Assembly: GCA_961205875.1 (NCBI GenBank)
Contig: OY540809.1
Coordinates: 24,316,267-24,380,266, forward strand
Source: Sialis fuliginosa
Lineage: Eukaryota > Arthropoda > Insecta > Megaloptera > Sialidae
Direction of reading: 5' to 3'
DNA: 64,000 bases
The translations under genes were made by a program, and so were the position numbers. Positions 12,195 through 23,400 of the stretch are shown here, one piece after another (positions within the stretch are counted from its first letter, which is position 1; every line of letters starts with the position of its first letter). The notes under the pieces were generated by a model. That model saw nothing but the letters and a program-made list of their open reading frames with translations. It made no database searches and was not told the origin of the DNA.

Positions 12195-12775
12195 GTCAAA
12201 AACATAAAACACATTCGTAGAAAAACTAATTTGACAATTTGAATTTAGTTGCATTTGTTTCCAAGGAAACATGAATTAATGACATATTAGTATTTAAAAT
12301 TCAAATTTTAAGTGTGTTTTTCACCCCTTTAATGGCTGTTTAGGCACGTACAAATAATAAATGTCCCTTAGATTCAATTGAACTGCAAATGTACCAAATC
12401 TTATCAAAATTAGTGAGATAATACTCGCAATATTCACTTTTTAGACGAAAAAAGTTACAAAATTGCGAATATTTCCAAAACCCCTAATCCGATTAGCACC
12501 AAAATCAATAGGTCTGGAGTACTCACTGAGACAAACATTTTCTCCAAAAAGAATTCAGATCGGTGCATTTTTACAGTAGTTATCGTGAACGAAAGAAAAT
12601 TCTACATCCGCACAGACACACAGACACACAGACACACGCACAGCCGCCATGCGGAAATTAACTTTTCTTTACGTTTTGAAGTTAGTACAATCAGAATTTG
12701 TCATTTTCTCGGATACGATTTTTCGATGGTATTACAATACTTCCATTTCCTTCGGAACATGGAAGTAAAATTCTT
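12195..12775 (+). repeat. Family C copy (uninterrupted)
   Basis: Left part matches 5395-5790 reversed. Right part matches 10388-10690, with a CA/GACA tract at 12613-12640 and the closing ATACGATTTTTCGATGG. It provides the empty site for the 5526-5715 insertion. Confidence 0.65.
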
Positions 12776-13473
12776 ATTATAGAAGAGCCTAATTGATACG
12801 TCTTTTTCTATATGAAAAAGTTTTATTCTCGTTTCAATGGCTTATAATAGGTTTCGCAGAAATTAGTCAGTATTTACGTTTTAGCAGGTTCTTTAATTTT
12901 ATTAAAATGTTTCAATTTTCAATTTTAATTCGCATGGTTGCGAATAATATTAAATGTTAACTCTTTTCAAAAGAGTTATATTTATGAAAAGGTTTTTAAG
13001 ACTATTAATATTTAAATAAACGAACTTCTTTAATAGAAAGGTTATATGAATATTAAATATAAATATCGCAGAAATGTTTTTAAAACATGATACTAATTCA
13101 GAACGAAAATAAATTGTTTTATTTGTGAAATATGTGCGACAAATATCATTTTAATATAATCCAATAAATTTTGTAAATATTAAAAAAGCGTGGGCTTTAG
13201 CTTAACGCGTTTTTAATACCAAAAACAAAAACGTACTTATGAAATGCCAGCATAAAACTTTATGAACAGGAATAAAATTATCATGTGTACATTTTTTATA
13301 CACCGTATTGATTTTCAATTTCTTTAATTTCTGTACTCAATAAAAATGTCATGAGTATTAAATTGTTAACTTCAATTTTCTCGATTTTCTAAATTTTATT
13401 ATTAATGATTTTTAATTTAAGTTTATTTAGCGCACAGGTAAAAAATTGATGTGGGACAAGAAATCCTTGTTTT
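12776..13473. other. Intergenic, no gene
   Basis: AT-rich; nothing recognised. Confidence 0.45.
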
Positions 13474-13945
13474 ACATATAACAAAAACGGTATTTTCTTA
13501 ATATAATCCGGAAAAAATGTTTAGATCTAAAGTAATCAAATCAGATCTTGAAAGAACTGCATTTTGAGACAAAATTATATTTTTCACAGGTTTTTGATCT
13601 GTTTAGACCTGCAAAGATCTACAAAGATCTCTGAAGAGCGTTGTAGATCATGATTCATGAATTTTCAACATTTCAATCTCTGCCACGATCTATAACGATC
13701 TTCAGAGATCTTTGTAGATCTTTGCAGATCTCCACAGATCAAAAACCAATGAAAAAATACGATTTTATCTCAAAAGGCAGATCTATCAAGATCTGATTTA
13801 ATCACCTTAGATTAAAAAAAAATTCCCGGGAAGAATTTAATCTTAATATAATTATATTATTGTTTCTCTTTAAAACAATAATATAGTTGAATTAAGAGTA
13901 TATTTCTTATATGAATTAAGAAAATATTGCTTTTGTTATATATAA
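13474..13945. mobile_element. 472-bp fold-back rich in AGATCT/AGATC words
   Basis: Outer arms pair CATATAACAAAAAC with CTTTTGTTATATAT. Next, AATCAAATCAGATCTTGA (13525-13542) pairs with ATCAAGATCTGATTTAAT (13785-13802), and CTGCAAAGATCTACAAAGAT (13609) pairs with ATCTTTGTAGATCTTTGCAG (13708). The arms are imperfect and nearly meet at the centre. Confidence 0.65.
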
Positions 13946-14280
13946 AATTTGGGCCTTCAACGTTTCTACCCGTGTGAAATGACGCAAAATATTTTTCTAT
14001 GCTAATTCTAGTCAAAAGTTTTAACTTGGTGTAACAATGTTTTTAACCAGCCACAATTAATATTATTTTCGACAGTAATTAAATAAAGTAATTAATATAA
14101 AAGAGTTATTTGTAATCACCCAGTATATCTATCCATTATGATACACTATTCTACACAAAAATAAAGCACAATTAATTAAAACAAAAGGGAAAACTCTTCG
14201 AAAAGTGTTATATCTTAAGGACTACCTTTAATCTTTAATCATATTTCATATCTACAATTTCTAATCATCATTAATTCTCG
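13946..14280. other. Upstream flank of the RLC-like gene
   Basis: AT-rich. No repeat recognised and no clear TATA box; probably contains promoter sequence that cannot be read by eye. Confidence 0.3.
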
Positions 14281-14374
14281 TGGAAATTTCAGTGATGTAA
14301 CAAGTGAATTCGCGGTTAGACTGTGATAGTATAATTATTATTGGTGTTGTTTAATTAAGTGCCACTGTGACAAA
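14281..14374 (+). promoter_or_regulatory. Probable 5' UTR / start region of the RLC-like gene
   Basis: TTTCAGTGATG at 14287-14297 can be read either as an arthropod initiator (TCAGT) or as a 3' splice site of an untranslated first exon. I see no convincing TATA box 25-35 bases upstream. The stretch from here to the ATG is unremarkable. Confidence 0.35.
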
Positions 14375-14410
14375 ATGGCAGATGAAACAGTCACGGATAC
14401 CAAGGAGAAG
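14375..14410 (+). CDS. RLC-like gene, coding exon 1
   Basis: Encodes 12 residues, MADETVTDTKEK, in the context CAAAATGG, which fits the insect start consensus. MADE also begins insect Mlc2 proteins. It ends in phase 0 at the donor AAG|GTAAGT. No upstream ATG in this frame is needed. Confidence 0.85.
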
Positions 14411-17400
14411 GTAAGTGTAATTGCACATATATATTATAGATACAGTGTGTCCTATATTACGTAACATTTACATAAATGCTGGGGGTTACCCGATAGGGTA
14501 ACGATACTTTACCGTAACGAAATAACGCTATTTTTACATTACTACGGTATAGTACTTGCACTAATAACCACTATTTCTGGTAATTTTTTTAAGTATATCA
14601 TTTATGACATAAAAATATTAAAAATGACTTTTGGATCATTTTTTGAACAAAAAATACTAAATATTTTTTAAATTTTCTTTTTTTTTCTTCTTCAAGTTTT
14701 TCTTGTCTTTTTTAATTAAACAATAAATTTCTTTCTTTCTTGGCTTCCTCTTTTACGTAATTCAGGCGGTGGATCCATAAATATAAAAATCCAAAAGCAG
14801 TTTTAAATTCTACCTTAAAAAACCGCAAATAAATATAAACTAATTGAAAAAAAATCTTTACTACCAGAATCTTATTCCAGCAGTTAATTATACATGTAGG
14901 AATGATTTCTGGGACACATTGTATACTTATTTAATTATGGTTGTTGGTTCTTGACGTGTTCAGATCTTGAGGTGGTATTATCTTTATTATTATGATGCAT
15001 TTGATAGCTATGATGACGCACTCGTTTATTTCAACAATAATATTTGTAATTATTAAAGAATAACATTCTAATTTCTTAGTTTTTTCGATGTCGACTGTAC
15101 CATTGCAGTTGTATTTTTAATAGATTTTAAATATTTGTGACGTTTCAGTATCAAAAAAAATGTATATATTTTTAATTTTGTTATTTGATAATTTAATTTT
15201 TCAATCCATTTACGGGTTTAATAATTTTGACATTATTTGATGATTAATTAGTTTTGGACTAATAGCGTTAATTCAAAATTTAATTCCTAACACAAAATTA
15301 TTATTATTTCAATGATGATTTATAAATTAAAGGGGACATATTCAAATTCTAGTAATTAGTGTAATAAACTATATTTCTATAGTGCATAGTGTAAGAATGC
15401 TTTTTTCTAGGATTGCGAAATTTTGTACTATCGAAATTACGTAGTTTACACCAATCTCGCGTTAATTTTGAATTACCCTTAGCTTAAAAGTGCTTCACAC
15501 GAGACGAGATGAAAGTGAAGTAACTATAATCTTGTCTCGGTCTCAAGAGCTTTTTTTTCTAAAAAAATTTTTTTATCTCTATTGATTCTTATTAAAAATT
15601 TTATATTTTACTCTGACAAAAAAAATACTTTTCTGTTGTTTCTACTTTAAAAGATGATTTCGGATGTTTCCGGCATTTTGAAACCAAATCCGTTCCCAAA
15701 TTGCTTCAGCATGCCAGGTTTTTGAGATATCCTTATTTAAAAATCCCAAAAATGACGATTTTGGCAATGTTTAAGAATTTATTACAAAGTAGGTAATTTT
15801 TATCTAAAGTTTTTGTTCACGGTAAGAAATAATACTATCTTTCCTTTTTAAAATGAATTTTTACTTTTTACTGTACGATTTTTTTTCACCGAAATATACT
15901 AGTTTAATTGTAATATTTATATGTAGTAAAGTCCATTGTGTCACTTGTGTCTACTCTATTAATAATAATATCATATTATAAATTCAAATTAACATATCTC
16001 AGCGAAAAAAAATCAGACAGTAAAAAGTAAAAATTCATTTTAAAGAGGAAAAACAGCACTATTTCTTAAAACATTAGAAAAAATTACCTACTTCGTGCCA
16101 AAATCGTCATTTTTAGCATATTTAGGTTATGTTATCTCAAAAACTTGACGTGACGGAACAATTTGGGAAACGGATTCGGTTTCAGCACGCCAAAAAACTC
16201 CAAAATTCCCTATTCAAGTAGAAACAACAAAATAATTTCGACCTGTGTTCTTAATTGAATGATTAATGATTAGTTTTTTTTAATTATTGATATTGCCAGT
16301 CTAGCCTATTATATTTATAATTTTAAACGATATCATCTCATTAAAGTTCATCGTTTCGATCTATAATTGCAATCATCGAAACAAATAATATTACAGTAAT
16401 CAAATAAATAATATCAAAACTATTGAATAAAAATGATTAACGGATATTATTTACACAATACTTTAATTAAATCTATTTGTACAACAAAACATTAATCAAT
16501 ATAACCACAAATTGAATACGTTTAGAAACAATATCCATAGCTAATAACAAAATACAACCCATATCAAGGAAAATATTTTGACAAATAATATCCACATCAG
16601 GTGCAGAAGAAGAAAAAAACTAGTACAACCGCGGGCAAGAAAGGTGACGCGGCGAAAACTTCTAGCAGGAAATCATCATCGGCAGCGTCTGGAGCTGACA
16701 GCACCGCCGCTGCCCCTGCTCCGGAGGCGGTGGTCCCGGAGCCGGCTCCAGTTGGAGAGACGGAGAGCGGTGATAATCAGCAAGTCGAACAGAAAGTAGA
16801 AAATACGGAAACACCACAAGTGCAAGGTAAACGTTTATTATTGTAATATTTATATATAAAAGTACTGTTCTTTTAAGTCAAGACGGTTCTTATCTTGAAT
16901 TAATTGTTATTTTAATAATTTACTAAAGGTAATTATTATTATTATTGTATTATGCGAAATTAAACGTTGTTTATTTGAGGAATCTGACAATTAAAGGACG
17001 TACATTTTATATGTAAATATTTTCTCTTTGCAAATGTTGAATAGTTGGAATTCGTTACACAGGCCAACATAATTTTGCTGTTTCTACTTAAATAGGTGTT
17101 TTCAAGAGGTTTTGGCATGCTGAAACCGAATTCATTACCCAAATTGCTTCATCACGTCATGTTTTTGAGATTCGGTTTCAACACGCCGAAAATCTCCGAA
17201 ATTACCTATTCAAGTAGAGATAAAGTATTTTTTTGTGGTACTTTTGTATATTAAATAAAATTTTCTCGTTTAATAAAAAATATTTTTTTCAAAAATATTC
17301 TTGCCGTGTGATAATTTGTGAAAGCAAAATTTTTCAAAATTTCCGCTTTTTTCGATCGAATTTTATCAAAACATAATTTGAGTTGGTGATGGAACAGCGG

Positions 17401-20400
17401 GTGGGGGGGTGTTATAAGAAAAATATTTTAAAAAGTGATGTGTGCCTAACTCACATATAGTCCAGTAAATGAAGCAATTTGATGGGAAATTTTCCGGAAC
17501 AGCAATTTTATGGTTGATTCTTATAGATTTTGAGCCGCTGAACACGAAAAAAATAACGCGCCCGCGTGAGGAGTGGGGCTTCACCCCTAAAAATGGGGTT
17601 AAAGGGTGAACATCAAGTTTTTTTCCCGTTTTTTCGATTTATTTCAAAAACTAAATCGACGACGGGGTTATATTATGGTTGATATTTGTAGCTGATACTC
17701 AAATGAATCAATTGAGACCAGTTAGATAAAATTTAACCAAAAAACACCCCTTCCAGAGGGTGAAAAATCCGTAAAATTGTTAATTTTCGGTCCTCATCAG
17801 TAAAAATTGAATAACTCTGGGGCACATCATCGCACAGACTCGTATATTAGCTTAAATTCTTCCTAAAACTCCAAATAACTGAGATCAACCATAATATAGC
17901 CAAATATGAATAGATTTACCAACGATATTAGCCAATATTTAAGGGTGTGTCACAAAATATTAAAAAAAAATTGTGTTGCACTAAAAACCAAGTAAAAAAA
18001 TCAGAAATCAATATTTTTTTACCAAATTGCACTTGTAGCCTCTATTTATACCTACGATCAAGGCTGCATAAGAAACGAAGTTTTTCATGCACGTAAATGC
18101 ATTTAAAATGCATATCAAAGTGCATCAAACCGCATTTTGTAGTAAAACAAATTAAAAAAGGTATTTTCGAGAAATAAACTCTAAACATTTATTAAATTTG
18201 CGTATATTAATTCATAACAACCTAACACTTGTATATTCTCTCTTATCAACTCATATAAAAATTCACAAAATGCATTTTTCGTAATAAAATGTAAGAAAAC
18301 GTAATAAATAGCTATAGTACGACTGGCATACCAGTCGTACTATAGCTATTTATTACTATTTTACATATAAAATAGTGATAAACTTTTTGATTGGAATATG
18401 CCACATTCAATGGTCATAGATAGAGTCAAAAGGGAGATTTTTAGATAGGAAGCTACATGAAAATCCATACAGGGCACAAAATGGTGGCTATCAAAGATGT
18501 CCCCCACCGGTGTTATCTAAGTGACTGTATCTCAGGTCGTAGTTATCCGATTTCAATTTTCTTTTGTTTATTGTAAAGTTCTTATTGATAAGATTTTTTT
18601 TGATATTATTTATTTTTCTCTAAGTGTTGAGGGTTGCCCACAATTTAAAAAAATATTTTATTCAGCAATAAAGTTCGAAAAAAGTGAATTTTTTAGATTT
18701 TCGAAAGTTGTAGAGAACCCTCAATGTTTAGAGAACAATAAATATTATCCATAAAAATCTTCTCAATAAGAACTTTATAATAAACAAAAGAAAATTGAAA
18801 TCAGGTAACTAGGAGCTAAGATACAGCCAATTTGATAACACCTGTGGGGACCACCTTGTAAATGCATTTATGTGCATGAAAAACTTTTTTTCTTATGCAG
18901 CCTTGATCGTAGGTATAAATAGAAGCTACAAATGCAATTTGGTAAAAAAATATTGATTCCTGAATTTTTTACTTGATTTTTAGTGCAACACAAATTTTTT
19001 TAAATATTTTGTGACACACCGTAAAATATCGGCTAATATCGTTGGTAAATCTATTCATATTTGTCTATATTATGTTTGATCTCAGTTATTTGGAGTTTTA
19101 GGAAGAATTTAAGCCAATATACGAGTCTGTGCGATGATGTGCCCCAGAGTTATTCAATTTTTACTGATGGGGACCGAAAATTAACAATTTTACGGATTTT
19201 TCACCCTCTGGAAGGGGTGTTTTTTGGTTAAATTTTATCTAACTGGTCTCAATTGATTCATTTGAGTATCAGCTACAAATATCAACCATAATATAACCCC
19301 GTCGTCGATTTAGTTTTTGAAATAAATCGAAAAAACGAGAAAAAAACTTGATGTTCACCCTTTAACCCCATTTTTAGGGGTGAAGCCCCACTCCTCACGC
19401 GGGCGCGTTATTTTTTCGTGTTCAGCGGCTCAAAATCTATAAGAATCAACCATAAAATTGCTGTTCCGGAGAATTTCCCATTTTGAGCATTTTTTCTGCT
19501 TCATTGGCTGGACTAATAAGCGCACGGTTGTTATATTAATAATCATCAAACGTATAATTTTAACACTAAAACCGTATAGCTTGACAGCAACGTAAACTGT
19601 CTTGTATCTTTCTTTTATACTCATCTCTCTCTCACGCATAACCGACGTAAAGACCTGTACGCATGCGCATTTATCCATCTTTCTCTTCTACATCTACTCA
19701 CGCATCTGCACACTCTCATTAGCGTTTCATTTTTAAAACGTGTCATATATTAAAATCTGTCGAGGTCATTCCAATTCACTTATACCTTTCTTTTATACAT
19801 TTACTCATCTCTCTCTCACGTATAACCGACGTAAAGACCTGTACGCATGCGCATTTATCCATCTTTCTCTTATACATCTACTCATGCATCTGCACACTCT
19901 CATTAGCGTTTCATTTTTAAAACGTGTCATATATTAAAATCTGTCGAAGTCATTCCAGTTCGCTAGCTCGCTAAAGAATTTTCACTTCAAAATGGATTAC
20001 TTCCATCACCATGTTAATAAAATCAAACATACATAATATATTCTCCTTATTTATCAGTTCTTTTCGGCAATAAATCAAATCGATTAATAAATAGAACAAT
20101 AACTAATGACTGATATTAATTAGCAGACGGTGAACAGCCAGTACCAACCGAAGGCCAAGAACAACCCAGTGAACATGATGGACAAATACCTTATCACGAT
20201 CAAATGGAACCTTACCAAGCTCCTCCACAGGCCACAAAAAAAGACATACAATTGTTACAAGATATTGACGACAGAAAGTTATTGGAACTCCAAGAGGTAG
20301 GGAAAGATTTTTTTTATTATTTGCTGTGAACGTGATATTAAAACCCCTTAAGTTTTTCTATCGTATCATCAATACTTCTTATGTGCATCTAGTGTTTTTC

Positions 20401-23400
20401 GTTTTTTATTTAACCCGGTATTAGACGTATGTGTAATGTGTAGGTACTATGGGCTTCAGGAGTCGGCTGCCACCGTAAAGGTCAGAATCGCTTATAACAG
20501 ATTCGATAATATTAAGACAAATATCATCGGTTATCTTTTTCTAGGCTACAGCTTGTATAGTTACATCATTTTAAATAAAAACACAAATTTAAATATTATA
20601 TATAAATATAGTTTAAGTATACATTGTAGCATGAAAGTTGACCGGTTTGGCAATGTAAATACAATGCTTATTCTGGTCATCTTTCATGTTACAAACTATA
20701 GTTTATAAACCGATTTGACTTTCCTATTTAAAGTGAATAATTCATAATTTCATTTTGATCGTTCATTATATCTAGATTTACATAATTTTTAACTCAGACT
20801 GCACCGGCTATACATTATTAATAGAGATTGGAAAAATAGTTGTTATTTTCAATGAAATAGTTACTAGTTGAATTTTTTTTCGGAAAATAGTTGATAAATA
20901 GTTTTTTTTACGATTTAATAATAATTAGTGCAAACGAAGCAGTAAAAAGTGTCGCAAATAATTTTAAAATAGTTGGAAGGGTAGTTGCAAATAGTTTATT
21001 TCAAATTGTGTTCAATCAAACCAGTTTTCTGAAAACGGCGGAGATATGTAATACAAATTACAATAAATGCATTTTTACGCAATAATTGAAAAACTATTTT
21101 TCCAATCTCTAATTATTATTAAGTTCTGTTGAAAAACCTACATACATTGAAAATATCAGTAAGGTAACACATGGCTGCTCCCGGGTTAAAATTCTTACAT
21201 ACACACGCACATATATTGTCTCTATCTTTTGCAACGGTTGCAAAATCTTATGCGGTTTTTTGATAAATAATTCATTCTGTGAGCACACTCGAAAATGATA
21301 TTTTTGCGGCAAGGGTGGAGAAAGAAGATTGAAGATGGTGATTTCAAGCGAATAATTTTCATTTATTTTAAGATGTGTTGTACATCAAGATTAAATGTTT
21401 ATTTTTAAATAAATTTTAAGATAATATACCCAATTTTAATTGTGCTGCCATGTGGATGATTAATTTTTGTATAAAACTTTTTTACTACTATATATTTCAA
21501 ATACCTAATTGATTAGTATGTTTTGTTAATAAAAATATTTTGTTTTAGGCATTTTACCTATTTGATTTAAACCAAGATGGAATTATCGATAAAGATGATT
21601 TATATAATACTTTCCAATCGCTAGGACAACCAAATATGCCTGAGGAAGAAATTTTACAAATGTTGAAAGAGGTTTGTATCAAAAAAACTACACGAAGAAA
21701 AATGCAACTCAATTTTTAGAGAAAATTACAATTCTTAAAAAAAAAATTTACTATATCCGTATTACAATAATTTACAGATTTATTATAAAAATTATAATCT
21801 TTTATTTAACAATACAATAAGTCTGTAAATATTACATTTACGGATAGTCAATTTTTATATAGAAATTGTAATGTTTCCTATAATTTAATTTCCATTTTTT
21901 ATGATTAGGAGTAAACTAAAGAGAAATTTCTGAATTTTCCATAATTTTTTACTCGAAAATGACTAATTTTTAAAAATAATCGCAAGAGGTAAAAAGTACT
22001 TAGATTTAATAAAAAATTCTCGCAATTTTTTGTTTAATATGTAATTTAATTTTTTTTTCATGCTTTCAGAATTTTTTCTTTATAAAAAAGTTACATAAAA
22101 ATTTAACAATAAATTTGAAAAACAATTTTTTGAACTTTTTCAATTTTGTGATTTTTCTTAAAAGTTTTCGAGTAAAAAACTATGGTTTGCTTCATATCAT
22201 AAAAAATTGATATTTTCAGAAAAAATGTTTCAAACAAAAGTTTTTTTTTAATTTTATTTTTTAATTAGGAATCTGCAACAAAAAATATAGGTATTGATTT
22301 TAAAAAGAAAAGCTGAACCTGAAAACCTATCGAAGTGACCTTTCTAAGGTCAACCCATAATGTCAATATTTAGCCCCCTCAAAACCATGAATCATTTGTT
22401 TGAAACATTTTTTCTGAAAATTGGTTATTTTGGAAATAACCCACTTAAAAAAAAACACCCGGTATACAAAACAAAAAACATAAAAAAGTACATTAATTCC
22501 CTCCAACATTAACCAAAATAATAATCGAATTAGGCGAAAGAAAAAAAAGCGCACGATAAAATAAACTAACAAGATTCAGTATAATCCAGTGCGGACTGTA
22601 ATTGGTGGCATTATTCAGTTACAAAACATTTCAGGCACCGAATCCACTGGACTTTGATGCATTCGTTGTTTTATTGGGATACAAAACAATCGAGCTAGAT
22701 CCAGAGGAAACTCTACTCGAAGCTCTGTCCCAATGGGACTATGATTCATCTGGACTCATTTCCGAAGAGAGGTTAGTATTTATACACATTCACACACATA
22801 CACACACACACACGCACATATTTGCACGTTTACGCAGTTGGTACGCTTGTATGTGCGTTACGTTAAACTTCGTTTAGAGTCCCTAAGGAAAAAAGCTGTG
22901 GCGCGCATCATTATTTTTACGTACTGATATTAAATAAATCTTGTATTTAAGATAAAAATCGAAGCTATTTTCTATGCCAGTGATGTTCAATAGGTTTTCT
23001 TTGAGTTTCATTTTTACTACAAAAAAAATATATTTTAATTAAAAAAGTGTTTTTTTCGGAATACAAAATTCAAGTTCTTTTTATCCCAATAGAACAATAG
23101 GTTCCTTGGCTATTAAATTTATCAGTAATTCAAGTCTTGACAACCCCCCCAATTTATATATTTTTTAATGGGCTACTTTGACATATCATTAAATTGACTC
23201 TGAAGTCAGAGATAAAAAGCATGCAGTTACTTTGATATTTTATTTTTTTAATATTTATTTTTAAATTACATAGGTAAAATATAAGGGTTAAATAAAATAA
23301 ATAAAAATAAATCAATGGTTTTAATCAATACGATTGATGTTTTTATTTATTAAACATTTTACTTAAATTTTAATAACACCTTTAATTTTATGACACTTTG

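Larger units (their letters stand above)
17480..19481. mobile_element. Compound 2-kb fold-back in intron 2, arms of about 630 bp
   Basis: Arms about 17480-18113 and 18862-19481 are highly similar in reverse complement. Markers: GGAACAGCAATTTTATGGTT, GCGCCCGCGTGAGGAGTGGG, AAAAACACCCCTTCCAGAGG, GGCACATCATCGCACAGACT, CTACGATCAAGGCTGCATAA. The loop (about 750 bp) holds the short palindrome 18301-18356 and a second fold-back at 18499-18855. No ORF beyond about 80 codons. Confidence 0.8.
16827..20126 (+). other. Intron 2 of the RLC-like gene (3.3 kb)
   Basis: Mostly two fold-backs (17079-17221 and 17480-19481) and a tandem duplication (19600-19970); little single-copy-looking sequence remains. Confidence 0.75.

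Noticed and set aside
12585-12782. ORF with a THTQ-type repeat
   Set aside because: Produced by the CA/GACA microsatellite of family C, not conserved in the 10388-10690 copy.
16578-16799. Alternative reading frame over exon 2, Arg-rich
   Set aside because: It is the +1 shadow of the true exon; only the frame starting at 16601 joins exons 1 and 3 in phase.
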